From Acidobacteriota bacterium (lineage in GTDB: Bacteria > Actinomycetota > Acidimicrobiia > Acidimicrobiales > Microtrichaceae), in assembly GCA_003577145.1 (NCBI GenBank), contig QEUP01000008.1, positions 41,326 to 105,325 on the forward strand: a stretch of DNA of 64,000 nucleotides. Direction: 5' to 3'. Positions 24,700 through 33,632 of this stretch are shown here, in pieces. The translations under genes were made by a program, and so were the position numbers. Within the stretch, counting starts at the first letter, position 1, and every line of letters begins with the position of its first letter. A model generated the notes under the pieces. The model saw only the letters and a program-made list of their open reading frames with translations, did no database searches and was not told the DNA's origin.

Positions 24700-25217
24700 T
24701 GGGCAGCGCGGATGCCCTCAACGGCACGGTGGTGTTCACCGATATCGTCGGGTTCACCCTGTTCACCGCCGAACAGGGGGACGAGCACGCGCTGGCCATG
24801 GTCTCCACCCAGGAGAAGCTCGTTCGTGAGGCGCTCCCCGAACGGGCTCGCGTGGTGAAAGAGCTCGGCGACGGTCTCATGATCTGGTTCAGCGACCCGA
24901 GCCGGGCAATCGGCACGAGCGTGGAGCTGAAAGTGCGCTTCGAGGACGAGAACGCCGGCGGTGCGTTCCCGCTGTGGGTGCGCATGGGCGCCCACCACGG
25001 CAGGCAGCTCGCCCACAAGGACGATCTGGTCGGCAACGACGTCAACGTCGCGGCTCGGATCGCCGCGATCGCCGCACCCCGCGAGGTGCTGGTCTCGCAG
25101 GCGACCCTCGATGCTGCCGGCGGGGCCGTCGACGGTGTCCTCTTCGAGGAGATCGGCCCGGCGATCATGAAGGGCCTGCCCGACCCGATCTGGCTGCTGC
25201 GGGCCACCCCGACCTGA
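24699..25217 (+). CDS. Class III adenylate/guanylate cyclase domain protein
   Basis: 172 aa, a bare cyclase homology domain. Metal-binding Asp D15 (FTDIVGFT) and D58 (KELGDGLMIWF), purine-contact Lys K54, and the transition-state pair N116/R120 (NDVNVAARIA) are all present, so it should be active as a homodimer. Lys at the purine position suggests ATP, hence cAMP (inference). ATG 24699 overlaps the previous stop. If it makes cAMP it could feed the CRP-like site seen upstream of nosZ. Confidence 0.87.
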   Translation: MGSADALNGTVVFTDIVGFTLFTAEQGDEHALAMVSTQEKLVREALPERARVVKELGDGLMIWFSDPSRAIGTSVELKVRFEDENAGGAFPLWVRMGAHHGRQLAHKDDLVGNDVNVAARIAAIAAPREVLVSQATLDAAGGAVDGVLFEEIGPAIMKGLPDPIWLLRATPT

Positions 25218-25239
25218 ACGAGGTGCCCCCGGAACGGCC

Positions 25240-26673
25240 TCAACCGGTCGGAGCGACACCTTGCGGCGCCTGACCGGCCAGCTTCTGCAGCTCGCGTAGG
25301 CCCTCCTCGATGCCATGGACGAGCACGGCGATGTCGGGGGTGGTGTCGTAGTCGCCGGTGACACCGAAGGTGACCTTCCCGTTGTAGGACAAGATCGCCA
25401 CGCCGATGCGCATCCCCTGGGCGATCGGCACGAACGGCAGCCACTCGATCATCTCGCGGCCCAGCGAGTAGAGGGGGATCTGCGGTCCAGGGACATTGGT
25501 GGTGACCGTGTCGAAGGGCCTCACCCGACCCCGGTTCATGATCCGCAGGACCGACTGGGTGGCCAGCCTCATCAGGAACGGCGGTGCGAAATCGCCGGCG
25601 TTGGTCACCAGATCACCGGCCTCGGCACCCTCGGACTCCTTCATCTCGTCCATCTGCCTGCGCAAGCCGGCCAGCCGCTCGGCCGGGTCCTCGACGGTCA
25701 CAGGCAGGCGCACGAACAGCGCCGACACGCGGTTGCCGGCGCCCCCGTGCTCGTCCCGCGGCCGCATCGACACCGGCACCAGGCTGCGCAGCTCGAGGCC
25801 GTCAGCCAGTTCGCCACGAGACAACAGCAGCTCACGGAAACCCCTCGTGATCGCGGCGAGCACCACGTCGTTCACCGTCCCGCCGAGGGCGTCCTTCACG
25901 GCTTTGAGGTCGTCGAGGGCCACCGTGCACCAGTCGTAGCGGCGGTGGGGCCCGATTGATCCGTCGATGGACGAGTCGTGCGTCCCGCCGCCGCCCTCGA
26001 CCCGACCCACCATCGCGAGGCCGTCGGCGAGCCGCCGCACGCCGGCGACGAAACGGCTGGGATGGATCAGGGTGCCCGGTATCTTGCGGGCCACCCGCAA
26101 GGAGTCGCCGACGAGGCCTGCCCAGGCATCGAGGACAAGCGCGAGGCCCGCCGGGTCAGCCGAGGGTCTCCAGTCGTCCTCGCTCACCCCGATCGCCGGA
26201 CCCGCCCCTCGTTCGGTCTCGAGAATGGCGTAGGCGAGGTCGGCGCCGGAGACCCCGTCGACCATGCAGTGATGCACCTTGGTCATCAGCGCCCACCGGC
26301 CCCCTTCGAGGCCTTCGACGACCCACAGCTCCCACAGCGGCCGCTGCCGGTCGAGGGGCTGTGACATGAGACGACCCACCAGCGCCCGCAGATCCGAATC
26401 GGCTCCTGGAGCCGGGAGGGCGGTGTGGCGCAGGTGGTACTCGAGGTTGAAGTGGGGGTCGTCGACCCAGACCGGCCGCCCCAGGCCGAGCGGTACGTCC
26501 TTCACTCGTTGGCGGTACCGCCGCAGGTTGGGCAGCGCGGACCGCACCGCACCCAGCACGTCGTCATAGGCCGGCGCCGGGCCCTCGAAGATGTTGCAGC
26601 CTGCGATGTGCATGTGGGCGAGGTGGTCCTCGATAGCGAGGAACTCCGCATCCAAGAAGCTCATCCGCTCCAT
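25240..26673 (-). CDS. Wax ester synthase/diacylglycerol acyltransferase (WS/DGAT) 1
   Basis: 477 aa. Active-site motif HHxxxDG is seen as HHCMVDG near residue 138. N-terminal FLDAEFLAIED-type start, PLWELWVVEGLEGG, and the C-terminal VTTNVPGPQIPLYSLG (NVPGP motif). These enzymes join acyl-CoA to an alcohol or diacylglycerol to make storage wax esters or triacylglycerol at the membrane. ATG 26673 is used; a GTG lies one codon upstream. First of three paralogues in this 10-kb stretch. Confidence 0.92.
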   Translation of the reverse strand: MERMSFLDAEFLAIEDHLAHMHIAGCNIFEGPAPAYDDVLGAVRSALPNLRRYRQRVKDVPLGLGRPVWVDDPHFNLEYHLRHTALPAPGADSDLRALVGRLMSQPLDRQRPLWELWVVEGLEGGRWALMTKVHHCMVDGVSGADLAYAILETERGAGPAIGVSEDDWRPSADPAGLALVLDAWAGLVGDSLRVARKIPGTLIHPSRFVAGVRRLADGLAMVGRVEGGGGTHDSSIDGSIGPHRRYDWCTVALDDLKAVKDALGGTVNDVVLAAITRGFRELLLSRGELADGLELRSLVPVSMRPRDEHGGAGNRVSALFVRLPVTVEDPAERLAGLRRQMDEMKESEGAEAGDLVTNAGDFAPPFLMRLATQSVLRIMNRGRVRPFDTVTTNVPGPQIPLYSLGREMIEWLPFVPIAQGMRIGVAILSYNGKVTFGVTGDYDTTPDIAVLVHGIEEGLRELQKLAGQAPQGVAPTG

Positions 26674-26792
26674 CACGAAACCCCCTGCGCCGGAGCAGCG
26701 CCATGACCATGGGACGCGTTCAGGCTACGGGACCGTCGCTCACAACCGATAGGGGCTGAAGGTCCTCCCGGACCGAGGCGGATGGCCTCCGA

Positions 26793-27173
26793 CTACTTCT
26801 CGCTCATCACGAGGAACTCGGACACACCCAACAGGCCGAGCGCGGGCTTGACCGCCGCCGGAACGTGTTCCGTGCCTGTCTCCTCACCCACGATGGTGGG
26901 CTCGACGAGCTCGTGGATGTCCCCGCCGACCTCGAGCTGGCAGCCCCCGGCGATCTGGACGTTGCGCACCCAGTCGGTGTCGCTGCCGTAGGTGAGGGCG
27001 ATGACCCACCCATCGTCGGTCGAGAACGCCATCACCGGGGTCCGGTACTCGGTGCCCGACTTGCGGCCCTCGTGGACCACCAGAGCCAGCGGTCTGACCC
27101 GACCGGCGAACTGGCGGGCGACCGGGTTGGTGACAGTCCGGTTGAAACGTGCCAGGGCTTGGGGTAGCGGCAT
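26793..27173 (-). CDS. DDN-like deazaflavin-dependent (F420) nitroreductase family protein
   Basis: 126 aa, compact split-barrel. It has the family pattern LVVHEGRKSGTEYRTPV followed by WVIALTYGSDTDWVRNVQIAGGC, where F420 contacts occur in Mycobacterium DDN. DDN-family proteins reduce quinones or similar compounds with F420H2; the substrate here is not known. It lies between two WS/DGAT genes on the same strand, 84 bp from the next. Confidence 0.85.
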   Translation of the reverse strand: MPLPQALARFNRTVTNPVARQFAGRVRPLALVVHEGRKSGTEYRTPVMAFSTDDGWVIALTYGSDTDWVRNVQIAGGCQLEVGGDIHELVEPTIVGEETGTEHVPAAVKPALGLLGVSEFLVMSEK

Positions 27174-27257
27174 CAGCGAAACCTCCTGTGCGGGATCTCC
27201 GGATCGCCTGCCCGCGCGCAGCCAAACCGGACGATCCGGATCTGTGGCGAGGCAAGC

Positions 27258-28697
27258 CTAGGACGATCCTGTGCCTGCGTCGCCCCGCTCGCGAGCTGCC
27301 TTGGTGAGATCGTCGATGGCCTTGACCCACCCGTCGGCTATGGGCCAGGGATCGGCGATCATGTCGCCGCAGCACAAGACCCCGAAGTCCACGTTTCCCA
27401 TGTTGGACATGACCGTGAGGTTCAAACCGACCGATTCGATGAGCGGGCCGAACGGATAGATGGCCAGCACCCGGGCGCCGGCGATGTAGAGAGGCATCGG
27501 CGGCCCCGGCACGTTGGAGATGATCGTGTTCAGCACCGGGGGCACCAGGTCGGGGATCCTCACGAACGCGGTCGCCCGGGTCAGGAACCGGAACAGGCGC
27601 GGGGGCGCGATCTGCGCCAGGTCCTGGATCATGTCCGGGCCCATCGCATCGTGGGCAGCCTTGGAATCGAGCGATCCGGCATGGATCGTCTTCAGCAACT
27701 CGACAGGGTCGTCGGGTTCGAGCGGCAGGCGCACGAACATGTTCGACACCTGGTTGACGCCGCCGCGCTCGCTCGCCTTGCTGTGCACCGAGACGGGAAC
27801 GGCCACCAGCAGCGGCTTGTCGGGAACTCCGCCCCAGGACTCGAGGAAGGACCGCAGCGACATGGCGCAAGCCGCGAGAACCACGTCGTTCACCTTGGCA
27901 CCGAAGGTGCTCTTGACCAGCTTCAAGTCGTCGAGGCCGGCCTGGCTGAAGGCCACCACCCGCTCCCCGGTGAGCGTGCCGTTGAAGGGGGTGCGCGGCG
28001 CGCTGAACGGCAGAGGAGCAGAGAGTCGATCCCGGCCGATCCCGAACACCCCCCTCCCCATGTTGAGCACCGAGGATCCGATCCGGGAGACCGCTGAAGC
28101 CCGACGCAGGGGGTGGCGGACCCAATCGGCGGCCGCGCTGGCCGCCAGCTCCAGCTTGTAGGGGGTCCGTTCCGGGTGCCAAGGAACCGACGGTGGCTCC
28201 GGCTGGGCTGCGTCGGGCTCGGTGTCGAAGAGGCTGGCCATCAGGTCTGAGCCGGTGATCCCGTCGACCTCGGAGTGATGCATCATCGACAACAGCCCCA
28301 CGGTGCCGTCCTCGAGGCCATCGAAGTACCACATCCGCCACAGGGGCCGGTCCCGCTCCATCGGCCGGCTCAGGATCTCGCCGACGCGGTCGGCCAGGAA
28401 GCGCCGGGTGCTGCCCTCGGGGAGCGACACGTGGAACAGGTGGCCGGAGATGTCGAAGTCGGGATCGTCGACCCAAACGGGATCGTCGAGGTCGAACGGG
28501 ACCCGCAGGACCTTGCGCCTGAACTGCGGTATCAGGTGCATCCTCGCCTCGACGGTCTCGGCGAGGCGCTCGAAGCTGAAGCCCTTCTCCGTGGTCGACG
28601 GGTCGAGGAACATGATGCCGCTCACGTGCATGTGCTGAGCCGGCGTCTCCATGTTCAAGAACGCGGCGTCCATTCCGCTCAAGCGCTGCATGACCAT
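27258..28697 (-). CDS. WS/DGAT acyltransferase 2
   Basis: 479 aa. Begins MVMQRLSGMDAAFLNMETP, a typical start. Catalytic HHSEVDG near residue 141, PLWRMWYFDGLEDG before it, and ISNVPGPPMPLYIAG towards the C-terminus. It makes triacylglycerol or wax ester. Leftward, first gene of the DDN/WS-DGAT run. The 87-bp region to the divergent molybdoenzyme gene at 28785 should hold both promoters. Confidence 0.92.
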   Translation of the reverse strand: MVMQRLSGMDAAFLNMETPAQHMHVSGIMFLDPSTTEKGFSFERLAETVEARMHLIPQFRRKVLRVPFDLDDPVWVDDPDFDISGHLFHVSLPEGSTRRFLADRVGEILSRPMERDRPLWRMWYFDGLEDGTVGLLSMMHHSEVDGITGSDLMASLFDTEPDAAQPEPPSVPWHPERTPYKLELAASAAADWVRHPLRRASAVSRIGSSVLNMGRGVFGIGRDRLSAPLPFSAPRTPFNGTLTGERVVAFSQAGLDDLKLVKSTFGAKVNDVVLAACAMSLRSFLESWGGVPDKPLLVAVPVSVHSKASERGGVNQVSNMFVRLPLEPDDPVELLKTIHAGSLDSKAAHDAMGPDMIQDLAQIAPPRLFRFLTRATAFVRIPDLVPPVLNTIISNVPGPPMPLYIAGARVLAIYPFGPLIESVGLNLTVMSNMGNVDFGVLCCGDMIADPWPIADGWVKAIDDLTKAARERGDAGTGSS

Positions 28698-28784
28698 TCC
28701 CCCGGGGCGCTTTGCTGGTTATCTTAGCGAGCTTTAGGATCCGATGACGGCGTGCGAGCGACGCGACGGTGAAGGGTGTAAGGG

Positions 28785-31508
28785 ATGCCGGCGAACGCAA
28801 CCGAGCGCTGGGCTTGGGACAAGGTCACCTGGGCCAGCCATTGCGGCAACTGTATCGCCAACTGCTCCTACCGGCTCTACACGACCGACGGCGAGGTCGT
28901 CTTCCAGGAGCAGTCGGGTGGGATGCCCGCACACCACGGGATCCCGGACATGAATCCACTCGGCTGCCAGAAGGGCGGAGGCTGGCACGCCCAGCTCAGC
29001 AGCGGCGACCGGATCCTCCACCCGATGAAGCGCGTCGGTGAACGTGGATCGGGCGAATGGGAACGCATCGGCTGGGACGAGGCTCTCGACACCCTCGCCG
29101 ACGCCGTCATCGACGCCATCGAGGAGGGCGGGCCTCACGCCGTTCTTATCGATGAAGGTGCCGAGTCCGGCGTCGTCGGTGGGATGGGCCGGTCGCGGTT
29201 CAGTTCCGCCATCAACGCCGTCGGCCTCGACGGGAACTCCACGGTCAGCGACATCCACCTGGGGCATTGGATGACCTTCGGCGGTCTGCTCGGCGGCTCG
29301 TCGGCGGACGACACGTTCCGCTCCGACACAATCCTGGTGTGGAACGCCAATCCGGCCTTCACCAGGATCCCGTACTTCCACTACCTGCCCGAGGCCCGGT
29401 ACCGGGGCGCCGAGGTCGTGCTGATCGCACCCGACTACAGCCCCTCGGCGATGCACTGCGACCAGTTCGTGCCCGTCCGGTCGGGCACCGACGCCGCCCT
29501 CGCTCTCGGCATGTGCAAGGTCGTGCTCGACGAGGGGCTGGCCAAGCTCGACTTCGTGCGTTCCCAGACCGATCTACCTCTCCTGGTGAAACGCGACGGC
29601 CGGTACCTACGCCAGTCCGACATCAGCGAGGAGGGTCGCAACGACAGGTTCCTGTGCTGGCGCGACGGCGCGCTCTCCCCCGTCGATCCGGGACACCTCG
29701 ACGATCCGGAAGCCCCGTCCACCGTCGATCTGGAAGCCACCCCGACGGTGACCCTCGCCGACGGCTCCGAGGAAGACCTCACAACCGTCTTCAACCTCAT
29801 GCGGGCTCGCCTTGCGGACTACCCGGCGAAGGAGGCGGCCGAGATCTGCGGCGTGGACGCCGAGACCATCTGCGCCCTCGCCAGGAAGATCGCCTCGGGC
29901 CGCACCAAGCTCTACAACGGGCTGGGTAGCTGCAAGCACCATCACGGCGACCTGATGGAACGCTCGATGGACCTGCTGCTGGCCCTCACCGGGAGCTGGG
30001 GCGCACCGGGCACCGGTTTCGACACCTACATCATCGCCCTGCTCGAAGGCGAGATCCTGGGACTGCTGAAGAGCAACGCCGGGGCCGAATCCGCCGAGCA
30101 GGTCATAGCCGGCCTCGATGCCTTCCTCGACCTCATGAAGGCCTCGGACCCGGCGATGACCGAGGGTCGAGCCGTTCTGGAGATGATGCGCCAGGGCGCA
30201 CCGGCCATGACCACCACCCCCCCGGCGTTCTTCCTCTGGTACCACGCCGGGTACGACGACATCTGGGAGCGGGAAGGCTGGAGCGACAGCCCCCGCCCGA
30301 TCGGCGAGTACATCCGGGAGGCACTGTCCAGGGGATGGTGGGGGGGCCTGGTGCGCCCGGAACCCCAGGTCACTCCTCGCGTGGACATCCAGGCGGGCAC
30401 CAACACGCTGCGCCGAACCCGCGGTGGTGCCCGTCAACTCCTCGAGCACGTCTGGCCCGACCTCGACATGGTTGCGGTCGTCGACTTCCGCTGGAACACC
30501 GCCGCGCTGCGGGCCGACATCGTGCTCCCGGTCGCCGGAGAGCACGAACGGGTGGATCTGCACGGCGCCAACTCGCACTCGTGGGAGCGGGTGTTCGCCG
30601 ACAAGGCACTCGAGCCGGCCGGCGACTCCCGGTCGGACTGGGAGATCTTCCGTGACCTGGCGAGGGCCGTCACACGACGCGCTGCCGCGCGCGGGCTCGA
30701 CACGTTCTCCAACGGCATGGGAGGCACCCGGAGCTACGCGGAGGTCTACAACAGCTTCACCATGGGCGGCGAGGTCGAGACCGAAGAGCGCGCCCTCGAC
30801 GAGGTCCTCCGCGACAGCGTGCTGGCCGGCAACCTCCCGGCGGGCACGTCGGTCGAGTCGCTGCGCAAGACCGGTTGGGTCCGCCCGGAGAACCTGCCCA
30901 GAGCCATGGCGGGAGTATGCGGCGGACCACTCCCGCCCGACGGCCCCTTCGTCGCGTACCACAACCACGTCCGGGAGGGAGTCCCGTTCCCTACGCTCAC
31001 CGGCAGAGCCCAGTTCTACATCGACCACCCATGGTTCCTCGAAGCCGGCGAGCAACTACCCATGCACAAGGAACCGCCGCCTGCGGGAGGGTCTTACCCC
31101 CTGCAACTGACCGGCGGCCACCCCCGCTGGAGCATCCACGCCACGAACACGACCAGCCCCATCCTCCTCGAAACCACCCGGGGCAAGCCGGTCATCACGC
31201 TCAACACCGACGATGCCGCGGCCCGAGGGATCTCCGACGACGATCTGGTCAGGGTGTTCAACGACGTCGGCGAGCTCGAGGTCTCCGCCAAGCTCTCGCC
31301 CGCGGTTCGGCCCGGTCAGGTCATCCTGTACGCCTCCTGGGAGCAGTACCTGTATCGGCACTGGGCCGACGTCACCGAGGTGGAGCCGGGCATGGTCAAA
31401 TGGCTCCACTTCGCCTCCGGGTACGGCCATCTCGGGTACTCGGCCCTGCAGTGGCAGCCCATCCAGTCCGACCGCCTCTACCGCGTCGACGTCGAGCCCT
31501 CCGACTGA
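28785..31508 (+). CDS. Type II DMSO-reductase-family molybdoenzyme, EbdA/NarG-like catalytic subunit
   Basis: 907 aa. The FS0 [4Fe-4S] ligands follow the type II pattern H19-x3-C23-x3-C27-x33-C61. The segment around C61 (NPLGCQKGG, then MKRVGERGSGEW) closely resembles ethylbenzene/steroid C25 dehydrogenase and nitrate-reductase relatives. A likely molybdenum ligand is D156 (VSDIHLG). No Tat or Sec signal is visible, unlike EbdA, and no beta (four-cluster) or heme gamma subunit gene is near, so it is an orphan alpha subunit. ATG 28785 is preceded by AAGGG. The substrate may be a lipid or hydrocarbon given the WS/DGAT and acyl-CoA dehydrogenase neighbours (inference). Confidence 0.82.
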   Translation: MPANATERWAWDKVTWASHCGNCIANCSYRLYTTDGEVVFQEQSGGMPAHHGIPDMNPLGCQKGGGWHAQLSSGDRILHPMKRVGERGSGEWERIGWDEALDTLADAVIDAIEEGGPHAVLIDEGAESGVVGGMGRSRFSSAINAVGLDGNSTVSDIHLGHWMTFGGLLGGSSADDTFRSDTILVWNANPAFTRIPYFHYLPEARYRGAEVVLIAPDYSPSAMHCDQFVPVRSGTDAALALGMCKVVLDEGLAKLDFVRSQTDLPLLVKRDGRYLRQSDISEEGRNDRFLCWRDGALSPVDPGHLDDPEAPSTVDLEATPTVTLADGSEEDLTTVFNLMRARLADYPAKEAAEICGVDAETICALARKIASGRTKLYNGLGSCKHHHGDLMERSMDLLLALTGSWGAPGTGFDTYIIALLEGEILGLLKSNAGAESAEQVIAGLDAFLDLMKASDPAMTEGRAVLEMMRQGAPAMTTTPPAFFLWYHAGYDDIWEREGWSDSPRPIGEYIREALSRGWWGGLVRPEPQVTPRVDIQAGTNTLRRTRGGARQLLEHVWPDLDMVAVVDFRWNTAALRADIVLPVAGEHERVDLHGANSHSWERVFADKALEPAGDSRSDWEIFRDLARAVTRRAAARGLDTFSNGMGGTRSYAEVYNSFTMGGEVETEERALDEVLRDSVLAGNLPAGTSVESLRKTGWVRPENLPRAMAGVCGGPLPPDGPFVAYHNHVREGVPFPTLTGRAQFYIDHPWFLEAGEQLPMHKEPPPAGGSYPLQLTGGHPRWSIHATNTTSPILLETTRGKPVITLNTDDAAARGISDDDLVRVFNDVGELEVSAKLSPAVRPGQVILYASWEQYLYRHWADVTEVEPGMVKWLHFASGYGHLGYSALQWQPIQSDRLYRVDVEPSD

Positions 31509-31520
31509 TGACTGAGCTCC

Positions 31521-31568
31521 TTCTGTGAACGCGCGTGGCCCCTATAGGGGTCGTTTCGGTTCACAGAA
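31521..31568. promoter_or_regulatory. Nested dyad: TTCTGTGAAC...GTTCACAGAA around CCCCTATAGGGG
   Basis: 10-bp perfect outer arms (31521-31530 and 31559-31568) enclose a perfect 12-bp palindrome (31539-31550). It lies between the molybdoenzyme stop and the acyl-CoA dehydrogenase start. Candidate operator, or a two-stage hairpin ending the molybdoenzyme transcript. A TAGAAC box at 31573-31578, 7 nt before the GTG, fits a leaderless promoter for the next gene. Confidence 0.6.
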
Positions 31569-31585
31569 CGAGTAGAACATGCAGC

Positions 31586-32740
31586 GTGGACTTCAACCTC
31601 ACCGACGAGCAGGAGATGCTGAGGGACTCGGTCCGGGCGTTCCTGGACAAGGAGATGGAGCCTGTCGACCGCGAGCACGGAGACCGGGCCATGACCCACG
31701 ATCTGGCCCGGGATCTGCTCAAGAAGCTGATCCCGTTCGGCTACGTCGGGCCGGACCAGCCGAGCGACCCGATCATGCGGGCGATCCTCGACGAGGAGCT
31801 CGGGCGGGTCTTCCCGAGCCTGGCGGGCATCCAGTTCGTCACGGGAATCGCCGCCATGGCCGTGGCCTACGGTGCTCACCCCGAGGTCAGTGCCCGCCTG
31901 GGTGACCCGTTGATCGACTGTGATCTGATCGCGTGCATGGCGTTCAGCGAGCCCAACGTGGGCTCTGACCCGACCGCGGTCGAGTGCAAGGCCACCCGGG
32001 TCGGCGACAGCTACCTCGTCAACGGCACCAAGGCCTGGATCAGCAACGGCCACATAGCCGACGTCGCGGTGATCATGCTCAGGCTGGTTGAGCCCGGGGA
32101 ACCGGAGTCGTTGGGCTTCCTCGTCGTCGACCGTCAGGAGACCCCCTTCGAGAGCCGCGACATCGTCACGTTAGGGCTCCGTGCCTTCCCGCTCTCCGAG
32201 CTGTACTTCGACGACCTAGAGGTCCCCGCGGTCAACCTGATGAAGACCGGGCGCTCGCTGACAGAGAGATCCGGCGGGCCCCACCGACGGGCGCCGGATT
32301 TCAACATCGCCCGGGTCCCGTGTGCCTCCATCTCCTGTGGCATAGCCCAGAAAGCGCTCGAGATCGCCCTCGACTACGTGAAGGAACGCCGCCAGTTCGG
32401 CAAGGAGATCGGTCGCCACCAGCTCGTGCAAGAGCTCATCGCCGACATGGCCATGGACCTCGAAGCCGCCCGCCTGTTGACCTACAAGGCCCGCCAGTCG
32501 CTGGGCACACCGGGCAGCAACGCGGCGGTCTCGATGGCCAAGGCCTACGCCACCGAGATGGGAGTACGGGTCACCTCCAAGGCCATGGAGTGCATGGGTG
32601 CGATGGGCCTGACCCGAGAAGCCCATGTCGAACGGCTCTACCGGGACGCACGGATGTGGATCGTTCCCGACGGGACCGCGCAGATCCAGCGGCTCGTGAT
32701 CGGCCGCGAGCTCACCGGCTTCTCCGCCCTCCGGGACTAA
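31586..32740 (+). CDS. Acyl-CoA dehydrogenase with Asp at the usual catalytic Glu position
   Basis: 384 aa flavoprotein. Conserved segments: MAFSEPNVGSDPTAV (FAD/substrate loop), KAWISNG, RRQFGKEIGRHQLVQE and AMGLTREAHVERLYRDAR. The motif that normally reads YEGT, supplying the catalytic Glu, reads VPDGT, so the base would be Asp362. GTG 31586 is the natural start (VDFNLTDEQEML) and has no ribosome-binding site. A -10-like TAGAAC ends 7 nt upstream, suggesting a leaderless transcript. It probably oxidises an acyl-CoA or cyclic acyl-CoA and passes electrons to ETF. Confidence 0.87.
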   Translation: MDFNLTDEQEMLRDSVRAFLDKEMEPVDREHGDRAMTHDLARDLLKKLIPFGYVGPDQPSDPIMRAILDEELGRVFPSLAGIQFVTGIAAMAVAYGAHPEVSARLGDPLIDCDLIACMAFSEPNVGSDPTAVECKATRVGDSYLVNGTKAWISNGHIADVAVIMLRLVEPGEPESLGFLVVDRQETPFESRDIVTLGLRAFPLSELYFDDLEVPAVNLMKTGRSLTERSGGPHRRAPDFNIARVPCASISCGIAQKALEIALDYVKERRQFGKEIGRHQLVQELIADMAMDLEAARLLTYKARQSLGTPGSNAAVSMAKAYATEMGVRVTSKAMECMGAMGLTREAHVERLYRDARMWIVPDGTAQIQRLVIGRELTGFSALRD

Positions 32741-32762
32741 CTGCGCGTTCTACGCTCTTGAC

Positions 32763-33632
32763 ATGGCCGGCGCGGTTCTCGTCACCGGGTGCTCGACGGG
32801 CATCGGTCGCGCCACCGCGTCGCACCTTGCCCGGTGTGGATGGGACGTGTACGCCACGGCCCGCCGACCCGGGAGCATCGAGGATCTCGGGGCCCAGGGC
32901 TGCCGGGTCCTGCGACTCGATGTCTGCGACGAGGAGTCGATGACCTCGGCGGTCAAGGAGGTCGAGGAGAGCTCGGGCGGGGTCAATGTCCTCGTGAACA
33001 ACGCCGGCTACGGCCTACAGGGCCCGGTGGAGGAGCTGGACCTCGACGAGGTCCGGCGCCAATTCGAGACAAACCTCTTCGGGCCGCTGAGGCTCACCCA
33101 GATGGTGCTGCCGGGGATGCGGGCGCGTGGCGGCGGCCGGATCGTCAACGTGGGCTCCGTCGGTGGCCGCCTCGCCCTCCCCGGCGGGGGTGCCTATCAC
33201 GCCAGCAAGTACGCGCTCGAGGCCCTCAGCGACGCGCTCCGCTTCGAGGTGCGCGGGTTCGGGATCGAGGTCATCCTCATCGAACCCGGCGCCATCCGGT
33301 CCCGCTGGGTCGACAAGGCCGCAGCGACGGTGCCCGAGAGGGAAGGACCGTACCGCAACTTGAAACAGGCCATCACCGGGCAGCTGCGCGGCGCCCACGA
33401 GGGCCTCCTCAAGCTCACGGCCGGTCCGCCCGAAGCTGCGGCGCGGGTGATCGAACATGCTGTGACCGTGGACGACCCCCGGCCGCGCTATGTGGTCCCG
33501 CGGGCAGCAGGCCTCTTCATCGCCAGCCGCAAGTACCTGCCGGATCGCATGTGGGACGCTTTCATGCGCCGCCGGTACCCGACGCCCGGCGAGAGCAACC
33601 ACCCGACCGGCGACGAGGGGGGTCACAGGTGA
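32763..33632 (+). CDS. Short-chain dehydrogenase/reductase
   Basis: 289 aa classical SDR: TGCSTGIG cofactor loop, LDVCD, NNAGYG, NVGSVGG with the catalytic Ser, and Y-H-A-S-K. The C-terminal part (IEPGAIRSRW) resembles retinol/17-beta-HSD-type SDRs acting on lipophilic alcohols or ketones. TACGCT at 32750-32755 ends 7 nt before ATG 32763 with no ribosome-binding site, again leaderless-looking. Its stop overlaps the GTG of the third WS/DGAT gene, so an alcohol or ketone step may feed wax-ester synthesis (inference). Confidence 0.87.
   Translation: MAGAVLVTGCSTGIGRATASHLARCGWDVYATARRPGSIEDLGAQGCRVLRLDVCDEESMTSAVKEVEESSGGVNVLVNNAGYGLQGPVEELDLDEVRRQFETNLFGPLRLTQMVLPGMRARGGGRIVNVGSVGGRLALPGGGAYHASKYALEALSDALRFEVRGFGIEVILIEPGAIRSRWVDKAAATVPEREGPYRNLKQAITGQLRGAHEGLLKLTAGPPEAAARVIEHAVTVDDPRPRYVVPRAAGLFIASRKYLPDRMWDAFMRRRYPTPGESNHPTGDEGGHR

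Noticed and set aside
32789..33628. Possible N-terminal extension of the third WS/DGAT
   Set aside because: The extension lies in a shifted frame through the SDR gene; the GTG at 33629 overlaps the SDR stop and gives the family-typical start.
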